From contig NZ_VTFV01000006.1 of the NCBI RefSeq assembly GCF_009192745.1, forward strand, positions 62,001-126,000: 64,000 nucleotides of DNA, given 5' to 3'. The translations under genes were made by a program, and so were the position numbers. The stretch comes from Arthrobacter citreus (GTDB lineage Bacteria; Actinomycetota; Actinomycetes; Actinomycetales; Micrococcaceae). The notes under the pieces are model-generated. The model made no database searches. It was not told the DNA's origin and saw nothing but the letters and a program-made list of their open reading frames with translations. Within the stretch, counting starts at the first letter, position 1, and every line of letters begins with the position of its first letter. This document shows positions 24,308-33,624 of this stretch, piece by piece.

Positions 24308-25461
24308 GCGCCCCTGCGAACGGCCTCACGCTGGGCATTCTCGCCAGCACGCGCAAGCCAGCTGAACGGCGCCTGGCGATCCATCCGCTGCACGTTGAGC
24401 GCATTGATCCCGGGCTTCGGCAGCAGCTCATCCTCGAAGAGGGCTACGGTGAGACGTTCGGCGTTTCCGACGATGTCCTCAAACCGCTCGTGGGAGCGAT
24501 GCTGCCGCGCACGCAGCTGCTGGCGGAGGCCGACGTCGTCCTCCTCCCCAAGCCGCAGCCCGCGGACCTCGCCGAGTTCCGGGACGGGCAAACGCTCTGG
24601 GGCTGGCCGCACTGCGTACAGGACCGGGCAATCACCCAGCTGGCCATCGACAAGAAGCTGACCTTGATTGCCTTCGAGGCGATGAACCACTGGAAGAGCG
24701 ACGGCGGCTTCGGCCTGCATGTGTTCCACAAGAACAACGAGCTGGCCGGTTACTCCTCCGTGCTGCACGCCCTGGCCCTCACCGGTTCCACGGGCGACTA
24801 CGGCCGGCGGCTGAGCGCCGTCGTCATCGGCTTCGGAGCCACCGCCCGCGGCGCAGTCACCGCCCTGAACGCGCACGGCATCCACGACGTCCAGGTGCTG
24901 ACCAACCGTGATGTCGCCGCCGTCGGATCACCGATCCACTCGGCGCGGATCATCCAGTTCGACCATGATCCGCAGGCACCGTTCCTCAGTGAAGTCATCA
25001 CCGAAAAAGGCCGGGTACCGCTGGCACCGTTCCTCGCCGAAGCGGACATTGTGGTCAACTGCACCCTGCAGGATCCCAATGCACCGCTTACCTACCTGCG
25101 CACCGATGACCTTGCCGGTTTCCGGCCCGGCAGCCTGATCGTGGATGTTTCCTGCGATGAGGGCATGGGTTTCGAGTGGGCGAAGACCACTACGTTCGCG
25201 GATCCAATGTTCCAGGTGGGCGGGCACATCGACTATTACGCCGTCGACCACAGCCCCTCCTACCTCTGGAATTCCGCCAGCTGGGAGATCAGCGAAGCGC
25301 TGCTGCCCTTCCTGGAAACGGTGCTTGCCGGGCCGGAAGCCTGGCAGGATAACGACACCATCCGGAACGCCATTGAAATCCAGGACGGGGTCATCCGGAA
25401 CAAGGATGTGCTCCAGTTCCAGCAGCGGCATCCCGACTACCCGCACGCCGCGCTGGGCTAA
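24304..25461 (+). CDS. Alanine dehydrogenase/PNT-family oxidoreductase, carboxyethylornithine-synthase-like
   Basis: A 385-residue protein with the alanine dehydrogenase/transhydrogenase fold. The N-terminal catalytic half has TRKPAERRLAIHP near residues 16-28 and VLLPKPQPADL near 79-89. The NAD-binding half has VVIGFGATARGAV (174-184). The end differs from true alanine dehydrogenase, with VDVSCDEGMGFEWAKTTTF and a HIDYYAVDHSPSYLWNSAS segment like N5-(carboxyethyl)ornithine synthase. It would join or split an amino acid and a keto acid with NAD(P)H; the substrates are uncertain. Start GTG 24304, coupled to the small gene upstream. Confidence 0.7.
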   Translation: MSAPANGLTLGILASTRKPAERRLAIHPLHVERIDPGLRQQLILEEGYGETFGVSDDVLKPLVGAMLPRTQLLAEADVVLLPKPQPADLAEFRDGQTLWGWPHCVQDRAITQLAIDKKLTLIAFEAMNHWKSDGGFGLHVFHKNNELAGYSSVLHALALTGSTGDYGRRLSAVVIGFGATARGAVTALNAHGIHDVQVLTNRDVAAVGSPIHSARIIQFDHDPQAPFLSEVITEKGRVPLAPFLAEADIVVNCTLQDPNAPLTYLRTDDLAGFRPGSLIVDVSCDEGMGFEWAKTTTFADPMFQVGGHIDYYAVDHSPSYLWNSASWEISEALLPFLETVLAGPEAWQDNDTIRNAIEIQDGVIRNKDVLQFQQRHPDYPHAALG

Positions 25462-25532
25462 CGCCAGTCAGGCGGAGGCAGGGCTGCAATGCCGCTAGGG
25501 TGGGACAACTGTTCACATTCTCCGGGGGAATC

Positions 25533-26327
25533 ATGAGAAAAACCGCTGCCGTCCCTGTCCTTGCCCTGTTGCTCCTTACCGGGTGCACGGATACCGAGTC
25601 TGAGGCTTCTTCTCAGACCGCATCACCGTCGGCGCCGCCGTCGTCCACCGGACAGCCCGCCGGGCAGTCCGCCGGAGCGGACGGAGCGGCGTCCGAGGCA
25701 ACCGAAGAGCAAACCTGCTCCGAACTGCTCGGGACCGATGGCACGGGTCCTCTGTACCAGGCAATCTCCCTCGTGCGGATCGAGGACGGGACCTTCGGTT
25801 TCACCGGATCGCCTGAGGCCGCCGGAGCTGTCGATGAAACGCTCCGGGGCCTCGCGGCGGATGCACCGCCCGTAGTGGAACCACCGCTGGCAGGGCTGAC
25901 CCAGGCGATGGGCGGCGTGCTCGCGCTGGCCGAACCATCGACCGGGGCTGCCGTAACCTTCGACCCCTTCGCGTGGACGGACACCATCGGGGACATCCTC
26001 TCTGTCTGTGCCCGCTACGAGGTCGGCCTGGCAAAGCCGGCCGCGGAAAGTGCCGGTGCCGCCTTCCCGGGCTACCCGTTGGTCGTGAATGCCGCCTCGG
26101 TGGACTACCGCGTCGCCGCCTGGTTCAGCGGCAGCCTTGCGGACGGCCGGCTCGTGGCACTCGCGCCGGGCCTGTACGGGCCCTACAACCCGGAGGTGCC
26201 TGATCTTTCGCTTTACTACGTCTCCACGGCGGTCGCCGGTGACAGTGCCGTGAAACAAACCGTCTTCCCCGGTTCCGGCGGCACGGCGTCGTGGTCCGGC
26301 GTCCGGCCCGGCACCGAGGAACCGTAG
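25533..26327 (+). CDS. Secreted lipoprotein of unknown function
   Basis: A 264-residue protein with a lipoprotein signal (VLALLLLTGC) followed by a Ser/Pro/Ala-rich linker and a globular part of about 200 residues with two Cys. ATG 25533 has GGGGG just upstream; an in-frame extension to 25500 would spoil the signal peptide. No family recognised. It is a single gene. Confidence 0.75.
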   Translation: MRKTAAVPVLALLLLTGCTDTESEASSQTASPSAPPSSTGQPAGQSAGADGAASEATEEQTCSELLGTDGTGPLYQAISLVRIEDGTFGFTGSPEAAGAVDETLRGLAADAPPVVEPPLAGLTQAMGGVLALAEPSTGAAVTFDPFAWTDTIGDILSVCARYEVGLAKPAAESAGAAFPGYPLVVNAASVDYRVAAWFSGSLADGRLVALAPGLYGPYNPEVPDLSLYYVSTAVAGDSAVKQTVFPGSGGTASWSGVRPGTEEP

Positions 26328-26377
26328 GCTGGCTGACCGGGTTGCTGACCGGGACATGAACACCTCTGGACACTAAC

Positions 26378-26412
26378 GGTTACCAACGGTAAGTTACCAC
26401 TAGTAAGTTACC
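26378..26412. promoter_or_regulatory. Probable operator of the TetR gene
   Basis: GGTTACC (26378-26384), the palindrome GGTAAGTTACC (26388-26398) and a second GTAAGTTACC (26403-26412) lie immediately before the TetR gene. This looks like two overlapping sites for an autoregulating TetR dimer controlling itself and the quinone reductase gene. Confidence 0.65.
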
Positions 26413-26429
26413 GATTTCCGGGAGCCGGC

Positions 26430-27044
26430 ATGACCAACGTTGCAGCCCAAACACGGCGCCGCCTCTCCAGGCAGGAGCGCAGGACCCAGCTTCTGGAAGT
26501 GGCCCGCGAATTGATCCGGGATGCGGGAACCGACGAGTTCACCCTCGGCCGTCTGGCCGAACGCGCAGGCGTGACCAAGCCGCTGGTGTACGGCCACTTC
26601 GGTGACCGGGCCGGCGTGTTCGCCGAGCTCTACCGAGAGTTCGAGGAACGGCAGCGGAAAACACTGGCGGCCGCCCTGGCCGACGCAGAGCCGGACGTGA
26701 CCGTCGTGGCGGGACTGGTTGCCGGCGCCTATATCGACTGCTGCCTTGCCGAGGGCAGGGAACTGGCCGACGTCGTCGCCGCCCTGGCGGGTTTCTCCAC
26801 CCTGACTGGAATCCGGCAGGAGGCCGAGAACGCCTACCTGGCGATGTACCGGGAGGCGCTGGAACCCTTCACGGGTCCGCCCAGCCTCGCCGGGCTCCAG
26901 GCCGTCACCGGCGCCGGAGACGCCCTGGCCCGGACCGCACTGAGCGGCAGGATCAGCGCCGCCCAGGCCCGCAGCACACTCACCGCGGTCGTTCTCGCCG
27001 TCGCAGGCGGCTCCCCAAAGACCGCCGGCACCCAGGAGGCCTGA
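26430..27044 (+). CDS. TetR family regulator
   Basis: A 204-residue repressor. The N-terminal DNA-binding domain (residues 12-60) has the usual helix-turn-helix LGRLAERAGVTKPLVYGHFG and the remainder is a helical ligand-binding domain. The tail ends in SPKTAGTQEA. Repeated GGTAAGTTACC sites lie just upstream. The quinone reductase gene begins 1 base after its stop, so the regulator probably controls a two-gene operon. Confidence 0.9.
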   Translation: MTNVAAQTRRRLSRQERRTQLLEVARELIRDAGTDEFTLGRLAERAGVTKPLVYGHFGDRAGVFAELYREFEERQRKTLAAALADAEPDVTVVAGLVAGAYIDCCLAEGRELADVVAALAGFSTLTGIRQEAENAYLAMYREALEPFTGPPSLAGLQAVTGAGDALARTALSGRISAAQARSTLTAVVLAVAGGSPKTAGTQEA

Positions 27045-27045
27045 C

Positions 27046-27840
27046 ATGCCAATCATCCATCCCCCGAAACCGGGCAGCGCTCTGTGGGTAACCGCCCATC
27101 CGCGTGCCGCATCACTCAATGGCCGGCTGTTCCGTGAAGGGGTTAGCGCGCTGTCGACCCGTTATCAGGTGGCGACGTCGGACCTCTACGCCCAGGGATT
27201 TAATCCCGTTCTGGGTGACAGCGACCTTGGCGACCTTGCAGGCGTACCGGGCAACCTCGCAGTCCAGGCCGGGGAATCCTATGCCGCCGGCCAGCTGCCG
27301 GCTGAGGTGCAGGCGGAGCAGTCCAAGCTCGCCGCGGCCGAGCTGCTCGTCCTGCAGTTTCCGCTCTGGTGGTACGGTCCCCCGGCGATCCTGAAGGGCT
27401 GGTTCGACCGCGTGCTCACCGACCAGTTCGCTTACGGGGACCTGGATCCGGAGTTCGGCGTGCCCCGGCGGTACGGCGACGGCGGGCTCGCCGGGCGAAA
27501 GGCACTCGTCCTGGTGACCGCCGGGGAAGACGAACGGTCGATTGGCCCGCGGGGCATCAGCGGCGACCTGGAGTCACTGCTCTTCCCCCTCACCCACGGA
27601 GTGCTCTGGTACACGGGCGTCGAGGTCCTGGACCTGCATGTGGTGTACGACGCCGATGCCCTGGATTCCACGCAGGTGGACCAGGAGGTGAAGCGGCTTC
27701 GGGAGCGGCTGGACGCCCTGGACTCGGAGACGCCCCGCCGCTTCCGGAGCCTGCGCGGCGGCGACTACCGCGGCACCCGTGCCCTGCGCGCCGATCTCCA
27801 TCCCGGCCGCACTGATCTGGGGATTCACCGGGCCGATTGA
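27046..27840 (+). CDS. NAD(P)H dehydrogenase (quinone), flavodoxin-like
   Basis: A 264-residue flavodoxin-fold enzyme of the NQO1/MdaB/KefF branch. The FMN-binding start is ALWVTAHPRAASLNG, the LLVLQFPLWWYGPPAILKGWFDRV segment binds flavin and substrate, and FPLTHGVLWYTGVEVL follows. It should reduce quinones by two electrons, protecting against redox cycling. Co-transcribed with the TetR gene just upstream, which suggests induction by quinone-like compounds. Confidence 0.88.
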   Translation: MPIIHPPKPGSALWVTAHPRAASLNGRLFREGVSALSTRYQVATSDLYAQGFNPVLGDSDLGDLAGVPGNLAVQAGESYAAGQLPAEVQAEQSKLAAAELLVLQFPLWWYGPPAILKGWFDRVLTDQFAYGDLDPEFGVPRRYGDGGLAGRKALVLVTAGEDERSIGPRGISGDLESLLFPLTHGVLWYTGVEVLDLHVVYDADALDSTQVDQEVKRLRERLDALDSETPRRFRSLRGGDYRGTRALRADLHPGRTDLGIHRAD

Positions 27841-27873
27841 CCGGTTGTCACGGACCTCAGCCGCGTGGCGGGG

Positions 27874-28602
27874 TCACCAGGGCACGGCACCGCCGTCGTC
27901 GAAGAAGCCGCCGCGGGGGCCGTCGTCCGGGAGGGTCGCGAGGTGCAGTGCAATCGCGGCCCCTTGCTCGGCTGTGCGCGGGGCGTTGAATCCAGTGAAG
28001 TCGGTGGCCACGTAGCCGGGACAGGCAGCATTGATGATGATGTTCGAGCCGGAGAAGGCGCGGGCGTACTGCGTCGTGATGCTGTTCAGCATTGACTTCG
28101 ACGGCGCGTAGGCAGCCAGGATGGGCCCCGTTTGAAGGGCCAGCGAGCCCATGTTGCTGGACATGTTGACGATTCGCGGCGAGGCAGCGCGGCGCAGCAG
28201 GGGCAGCATTGAGTTGGTCACCCTCACCGCTCCGAAGACGTTGGTGTCCAGCACCGTGTGCAGCACGCCCAGGTCAAGGGTTGTTGGATCCTGCGCTCCG
28301 GAGTCGGTTCGTCCGGAAATGCCGGCGTTGTTGATGAGAACATCGAGCCGTCCGGCCTTCTCTTCGATGACCGAGGCAGCCGCAGCCACGCTGGCATCGG
28401 ACGTGACGTCGAGGGATACCCCCACCGCATCTAGATCCGCGGCACGCAGCTTCTTGACGGCGTCGTCCCGCCGCACCTCATCCCGGGCCCCGACAAAGAC
28501 GGTGTATCCCAACCGCCCAAGGCCTTCTGCGATGGCGTAGCCGATTCCTTTGTTGGCGCCTGTGACCAGCGCGGCTTTGGTGTTATCCATGCTCTTCATC
28601 AT
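27874..28602 (-). CDS. Short-chain dehydrogenase/reductase
   Basis: A 242-residue SDR with the cofactor motif TGANKGIG (14-21), NNAGIS, and a YAPSK active-site segment. The GARD end of strand 2 suggests NADP(H). It resembles the carbonyl-reductase-like branch (SDR family beginning with VTGANKGIG). The start could also be the ATG at 28590; neither has a good binding site. The divergent LysR gene shares a promoter region containing a perfect inverted repeat. Confidence 0.88.
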   Translation of the reverse strand: MMKSMDNTKAALVTGANKGIGYAIAEGLGRLGYTVFVGARDEVRRDDAVKKLRAADLDAVGVSLDVTSDASVAAAASVIEEKAGRLDVLINNAGISGRTDSGAQDPTTLDLGVLHTVLDTNVFGAVRVTNSMLPLLRRAASPRIVNMSSNMGSLALQTGPILAAYAPSKSMLNSITTQYARAFSGSNIIINAACPGYVATDFTGFNAPRTAEQGAAIALHLATLPDDGPRGGFFDDGGAVPW

Positions 28603-28645
28603 GGGTCCGAGGTGAACACGGCGTCCAAGACCAACTCAGTACACT

Positions 28646-28666
28646 GTGATACCCGAGAGGTATCAC
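28646..28666. promoter_or_regulatory. LysR box between the SDR and LysR genes
   Basis: GTGATACC (28646-28653) and GGTATCAC (28659-28666) are a perfect 8-base inverted repeat around CGAGA, giving the ATACC-N5-GGTAT pattern of a LysR-type site. It lies 17 bases before the LysR start codon and 44 bases before the SDR start. Confidence 0.7.
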
Positions 28667-28682
28667 CTGTAAGGTGCGGTGT

Positions 28683-29579
28683 GTGATCGAGCTCGAGACC
28701 CGGGAACTGCGGTACTTTGTGGCCGTTGCGGAACACCTGCATTTTGGGCGGGCAGCCCTGGAGCTCGGCATTGCCCAGCCGCCGCTCTCCCGTGCAGTTT
28801 CCCAGCTGGAGCGACGCCTCGGCGTCCGCCTCTTTGAACGCAACCGCCGCGGCGTGGCCCTGACCGATGCGGGACAGGTGCTCCTGCGTGAGGCCAGGGC
28901 AACCCTTGAGGCCGCCTCGGCCGCGGCACGCCGGACGCAGCGAGCCCAGGACCCAGGGCGGGCATTGGTACTGGCCTCCAAGGCTGGAGCCTCCCATGCC
29001 CTGCTGCAAGGACTCCTTGAGGCCTCTACACGTCAGGCTGGGATGCCAGCGCCTGAGGTTCTGCTGTGTGAGGTAGGCCAGCAAGCCGGTTTGCTGCGCA
29101 GCGGACGCGCCGATGCGGCCTTGATGCATCAGCCAGTGGATGACTTCACAGGCTTGGATGCGGAACCTTTGTTCGCTGAGGGGCAGGTCGTGATCCTGCC
29201 GGCCCGGCACCCGCTCGCGTCACGTGATCAGCTTTCCCTGGCGGAGGTCGCTCACGTTCCGGACCTGCCCATGGCTCGATGGCCGCGCGTCGACGGGAGT
29301 TACCCGGACGGCCCCGGACCCGAAGTCCATACCCAATCCCAGCTTGCCCAGCTCGTTGCGCTCGGCAAAGCACTGCTCGTCATCCCTGCCTCCAGCGGTG
29401 CCTGGCAGTGGACCGAACACGTTGCCATACCCGTGCCGGACGCACCGACAATCACAACCGTTCTCGCCTGGCCGGCAGGACCACCCTCGCCTGGCGTTGC
29501 TTCCCTCATCAAAGCGGCAAAAACTCTCCGCGCACCTGCCAAACACGATGCCCTCCTGGAAGTGAACGACGGGAACTAG
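28683..29579 (+). CDS. LysR family regulator
   Basis: A 298-residue LysR-type regulator. The N-terminal winged helix (ELRYFVAVAEHLHFGRAALE, then QPPLSRAVSQLERRLGVRLF) is typical; the rest is a periplasmic-binding-fold effector domain. GTG 28683 was chosen because AAGG lies 8 bases upstream. It diverges from an SDR gene with a LysR box between, so control of the SDR by an aromatic or carbonyl compound is plausible. Confidence 0.88.
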   Translation: MIELETRELRYFVAVAEHLHFGRAALELGIAQPPLSRAVSQLERRLGVRLFERNRRGVALTDAGQVLLREARATLEAASAAARRTQRAQDPGRALVLASKAGASHALLQGLLEASTRQAGMPAPEVLLCEVGQQAGLLRSGRADAALMHQPVDDFTGLDAEPLFAEGQVVILPARHPLASRDQLSLAEVAHVPDLPMARWPRVDGSYPDGPGPEVHTQSQLAQLVALGKALLVIPASSGAWQWTEHVAIPVPDAPTITTVLAWPAGPPSPGVASLIKAAKTLRAPAKHDALLEVNDGN

Positions 29580-29719
29580 GCTCCGGGTCTGAAGGGCGGA
29601 AAGCCAGCGTCGCTAGCCATCGCGCGGCGCCCCGATAGGTCCGGGGACATCCGCCCCCCCCGGCGCCGGGCCGGTCTATCTCCGTTGCCCTCGAGGCGCA
29701 CCGGTGCCATATTTGGCCC

Positions 29720-30376
29720 ATGCGATGGACACGGCGCCTGGCGGGCGCGGCAGCAGCCGCGGCAGTTTTTGCAGCCGTGTTCCTCGCTGCACGCCGCGTT
29801 TCCCTGCGGTGGGGTGCCACGGACGATGAACTGCGGATGCCGCTGCCTGGCGACGAACTGCTTCAGGCACCCAACCTCACGGCGACCCGCGCGATCAGCA
29901 TCGCCGCGCCGCCGTCGGCGGTATGGCCCTGGCTCACCCAGCTCGGCCAGAACCGCGGCGGCTTCTACTCCTACGACTGGCTGGAGAACCTGGTTGGGCT
30001 GGGAATCCACAGCGCCGATGCCATCGAACCGGAGCTGCAGGTCCGTTCGGTCGGCGACGAGGTCAACCTCGCCCCGGGCGCGGCACTGCTGGTTGCCGCG
30101 CTCGACGACGGGCGCGCCCTCGTCCTCAGCGTCGGCGTCAACGGCATCGACGGCACGATCGCCGAAGCACCCTTTCAGTTCACCTGGGCCTTCGTCCTGC
30201 TGCCCCAGCCGGATGGATCGACCCGTCTCGTGGTGCGCGAACGGTATGTCTACCTCACCGGCTGGACCGGGGCGCTCGTGGAACCGGTGGAGATGGTCAG
30301 CTGGGTCATGACCGAGCGGATGCTGCGGGGCATCCGCGATCGTGCCGAACGCGGGCCCTCCCCTGAGCGCGCCTGA
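29720..30376 (+). CDS. Membrane-anchored SRPBCC-fold protein
   Basis: A 218-residue protein with an N-terminal signal anchor (AAAAAAVFAAVFLAARR) and a START/SRPBCC-like domain. The segment AISIAAPPSAVWPWLTQLGQNRGGFYSYDWLENL is typical of actinobacterial proteins of this fold. These bind hydrophobic ligands, but the ligand here is unknown. It is a single gene. Confidence 0.7.
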   Translation: MRWTRRLAGAAAAAAVFAAVFLAARRVSLRWGATDDELRMPLPGDELLQAPNLTATRAISIAAPPSAVWPWLTQLGQNRGGFYSYDWLENLVGLGIHSADAIEPELQVRSVGDEVNLAPGAALLVAALDDGRALVLSVGVNGIDGTIAEAPFQFTWAFVLLPQPDGSTRLVVRERYVYLTGWTGALVEPVEMVSWVMTERMLRGIRDRAERGPSPERA

Positions 30377-30448
30377 CCGACAGCTGCCGCCGAGGTTCCC
30401 GCCGCCGTCGGGCACCGGTTATGCCGTCCGCTCCGCGCGCCGTGAGCC

Positions 30449-30544
30449 CGCCTGCTCTACGAAGCTACGGGTTACGACGCCGAGGGCAGGGACGGTGACT
30501 ACCTGCTCTTTGGCAAGGTGCTGGGCGGGGCTCCGCCGTCATAA
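30449..30544 (+). pseudogene. C-terminal fragment of an acetyltransferase-like gene
   Basis: The plus strand reads RLLYEATGYDAEGRDGDYLL and on to a stop at 30542-30544, about 31 codons. LYEATGY followed by a DYLLFGK strand is the usual end of a GNAT acetyltransferase. An in-frame TGA at 30443 and the lack of a start upstream show that the rest of the gene is missing. Confidence 0.4.
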
Positions 30545-30572
30545 TGCATGCAGCGGCGGGCCCTGTGTTTGT

Positions 30573-31094
30573 TCAGCAGTCCCCGCTCACCTGATCTGCG
30601 TACTGAGGCGGCCAGACGACCCTGAAGCGTTCGAAGACTATTTCGTCGGCTTCAGACCACTGGCGGCCCTGGGCCGCCGAAACCCGCGTCCAGTACCGGC
30701 GGTGCTCACACTGCCAGCTTTCGAGGCTCAGGTCATCTTCCCCTTCTTCCCGGGCAAAGGCCGCGTCAGCCGTAGGAAAGGACCCCAGCCGCAGTTCGAT
30801 GCTGCGCAGGATGACCTGCGGTGTGCCCGTCCCGTCGCAGGCGATCCAGTGGGATCCGATGCGGGGCACCGCGTCACCCCTGGCCAGGAAGTCCGCGACG
30901 AGTTCCGACGTCGCGCGCTTCCTCCCGCTGAGCACGTGGGCGAGAAGTTCGTCAGCGAGCCGCCGCGTATCCCCGAAATGCTCCACGGTGTATTCCGGGC
31001 AGGCGGCCGCCGCCTCCGGGTGCGCGGCGGAGTACTTCTGCCACATTCGGATGGCCGCGTCCTGATCAACTGGGTGTACCGGGTCAGATTCCAC
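30573..31094 (-). CDS. ASCH domain protein
   Basis: A 173-residue protein with an ASCH domain (PUA-like beta barrel). The signature GRKRATSEL is near residue 57, followed by PRIGSHWIACDGTGTPQVIL and DEIVFERFRVVW. ASCH proteins are thought to bind RNA or modified nucleosides, and some are amidohydrolases. The start is GTG, with only a weak binding site. Confidence 0.8.
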   Translation of the reverse strand: MESDPVHPVDQDAAIRMWQKYSAAHPEAAAACPEYTVEHFGDTRRLADELLAHVLSGRKRATSELVADFLARGDAVPRIGSHWIACDGTGTPQVILRSIELRLGSFPTADAAFAREEGEDDLSLESWQCEHRRYWTRVSAAQGRQWSEADEIVFERFRVVWPPQYADQVSGDC

Positions 31095-31234
31095 CAGCCC
31101 ATGATGTCAGGCCCGCTCGCGAAGATAGGCATATGCCCCAGTCACAGCCTGCACACCGCGCTAAAACCGGGCCTGTTCAAAATTCCCGCCGCCGTTTAGG
31201 GTCTGACTAACTGACAATCGGGGGACAAGAACAC

Positions 31235-31843
31235 ATGGGGAACCGAATTGCGGGCCCTGCGGCCGCGCTTCTGTTGGGCGCACTGCTGGCGGGCTGCGGA
31301 CCGACGGACGCTGAGATCGATGAAGCCCAGGCCGTCGCGGAGGCGAAGGCCAGTCCGGTCCCCACGCCCTGGGATCCGCGGCCCTGCCCCGGCGGCGAAA
31401 TCCTGCAGACGGATTCCTCCGGCACTATCCAATCCATCAGGCCGGACTGCTTCGACCAGGCCCTGGTCGAAGCAGTCGCTGAGTTCCCGGAACCGCTGCC
31501 TGCAGGCATTGACTGGCATTTCCGCACCATCAATTATTTTGATCCGGAAGAGAACCCATCGCTCGAAGTGCCGGTGATCATGGACGGCAACCAGGACGTT
31601 CAGGTGGCCGGCTTCTGGCTCTGCGCGTGGATGGATTCATATCTGCAGGCTGTGGACAGCGATGACGCGTCCGGGCAATCGGACAGCCTGGTGTACCTGG
31701 ACAGGTACACCCAGCTGCCGGCGGTCCAGGCGCACTTCGTCAACCCCGAAGACTTTGAGGCCAACGTGATCGCTCCGGCCCAGGCCGGTGATCCAACAAG
31801 CATTCGCAAGTTTTTCCAGACCTGCGGCGCCTACCGGAGCTAG
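31235..31843 (+). CDS. Lipoprotein of unknown function
   Basis: A 202-residue protein with a lipoprotein signal ending LLAGC, a charged helix (DAEIDEAQAVAEAKA) and a globular domain with Cys residues near both ends that may form disulfides. GGGG precedes the ATG at a somewhat long distance. No family recognised. Confidence 0.7.
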   Translation: MGNRIAGPAAALLLGALLAGCGPTDAEIDEAQAVAEAKASPVPTPWDPRPCPGGEILQTDSSGTIQSIRPDCFDQALVEAVAEFPEPLPAGIDWHFRTINYFDPEENPSLEVPVIMDGNQDVQVAGFWLCAWMDSYLQAVDSDDASGQSDSLVYLDRYTQLPAVQAHFVNPEDFEANVIAPAQAGDPTSIRKFFQTCGAYRS

Positions 31844-32009
31844 GCCAGCCCGGAAAAAGGCCTGGGCCCCGCCGGGAAACCAACAGTGGATCCGCGCGGA
31901 TTCTCCCCGCGCAGGTACCCCTATCGGCTGGAACCCCTCGCACGGTGAAAGTACCTGACTTACCGTGGCATAAGTGCACCGGGGGCTGGCCAGGGGAAGG
32001 AACCGGGCG

Positions 32010-33509
32010 ATGAACGACTCCGCGGAGGCCAACGGCCGGGCGGGCGGTGTGCTCGCCGCCACCTGCATCTCCACCCTGGTGGTGAATGCGAACACCTCGG
32101 CGGTTAGCATCCTGCTTCCCGCTATCTCTGCGGACACCGGCACCTCCGTGGATACCCTCCAGTGGGCAGTAACCGGCTACTCGCTGGTCGGTGCTGCGGT
32201 GATCGTCACGTCAGGCTCGCTCGGCGACGTCTTCGGACGGCGCCGGGTCTTCCAGCTGGGGCTGCTGCTTTTCGTTCTCTCCTGCGTCATCATCGCATTA
32301 GCCGGCACCGGCGGAATGGTCATAGCCGGACGCCTCATCCAGGGAGCGGCCGGAGCAACCATTCTGGCGTGCGGAATGAGCCTGCTGTCAGTGGCCAACT
32401 CGGGTGACGCGCAGCTGCGGGCGGTATCACTGTGGGGAGCGGCGGCGGCCGTGGGCGCCGCCGCCGGCCCCCTGGCGGGCGGATTGCTGGTCGACGCCAC
32501 CGGCTGGCAGGGGCTGTTCTGGATCGACGCCGGAATCGCCGTCGTCTGCATTGTGCTCACCGCGGCAACCGTTGCCGAATCCCGGGATCCGAACCGGCAG
32601 CAGGCCATCGACTACGCGGGCACCATCCTGATTGCGCTGACGCTGACTCCCCTCATTCTGGGCGTTTCCAAGAGCGGTGACTGGGGCTGGTTCTCGATTG
32701 CCACGCTTGGCTGCTTCGCCATCACGGTTGTTGCCGGCTACGCCTTCATCGCCGTCGAGCGCCGGGTGGCGGTTCCGCTGCTGGACCTCTCCCTGCTGCG
32801 CAACCGTGTGCTGGTAGGTTCGACCGTCGCTATCCTCATCGGAGCTGGAACCATCAATGCACTCATGTACCTGCTGAGCCTGTACTTCCAGGACCCCTCC
32901 ACCCTGGGGTTCAGCCCACTCCAGGCCGGCCTGGCCACTCTTCCCGCCACCGCGGGCCTCGTGATCGTGGCTCCGCTGGTGCCCCGGCTGGCAGCGAAGG
33001 TGGGCGGCCGGCAAACCGTTGGCATCGGGTTCGCCCTGACCACCGCCGGCTTTGTCATTGTCGGTTTCACGGAGGCGACGTGGGCCTATCCCCTGTTTCT
33101 GCTGCCGCTGATTGCCATCGCGGTGGGGATGGGCCTCTCCAACGGTCCGGCGTCATCGGCTGCCACCGCAGCCGTGCCCGGAAATCAGGTGGGCGGCGCC
33201 TCGGGGATCTCCAATATGGCCCGCTACGTCGGGGCAGCGGTTGCCACGGCGCTGGCCGCCACCATCTACGGCAATGTCGTCAGCGCGCAGACAGCTGAAG
33301 GCGCCGCCGCCGGGGATGCCCTGGCCTCGGGGCTGACAGCTGCCGCATGGGTGATGGCGGTGTTCAGCTTGCTCGGCGTGCTGATGGCCTTCGTGATGGG
33401 GCGGCACCGGCGGGTCCAAGGCACCCTGCAGGACGCCGCCGCTTCCGCAGCGGCTGCCACGTTCACTTTGCCAACAACGGCTACCTCCCGGCCCACCAGT
33501 ATCACGTAA
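32010..33509 (+). CDS. MFS drug exporter, DHA2 (14-helix) family
   Basis: A 499-residue proton-coupled exporter with 14 predicted helices. Motif A appears as GSLGDVFGRRRVFQLG, helix 1 as TSAVSILLPAISADTG, and motif C-like glycines appear in the fifth helix (GAAAGPLAGG). DHA2 members export toxic lipophilic compounds or metabolites. ATG 32010 has GGGGAAGGA upstream; an in-frame GTG at 31974 has none. No regulator gene is adjacent. Confidence 0.87.
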   Translation: MNDSAEANGRAGGVLAATCISTLVVNANTSAVSILLPAISADTGTSVDTLQWAVTGYSLVGAAVIVTSGSLGDVFGRRRVFQLGLLLFVLSCVIIALAGTGGMVIAGRLIQGAAGATILACGMSLLSVANSGDAQLRAVSLWGAAAAVGAAAGPLAGGLLVDATGWQGLFWIDAGIAVVCIVLTAATVAESRDPNRQQAIDYAGTILIALTLTPLILGVSKSGDWGWFSIATLGCFAITVVAGYAFIAVERRVAVPLLDLSLLRNRVLVGSTVAILIGAGTINALMYLLSLYFQDPSTLGFSPLQAGLATLPATAGLVIVAPLVPRLAAKVGGRQTVGIGFALTTAGFVIVGFTEATWAYPLFLLPLIAIAVGMGLSNGPASSAATAAVPGNQVGGASGISNMARYVGAAVATALAATIYGNVVSAQTAEGAAAGDALASGLTAAAWVMAVFSLLGVLMAFVMGRHRRVQGTLQDAAASAAAATFTLPTTATSRPTSIT

Positions 33510-33624
33510 GCATCTCTTTTCGCCTGAGCCGGCCCGATTCACTTGACATCACTGGTTACCTCCTGAGGCCGGTTTCATACTGAACTCATCATTAGGCTGG
33601 CCTACCTGATTCGGAGGCATTCTC

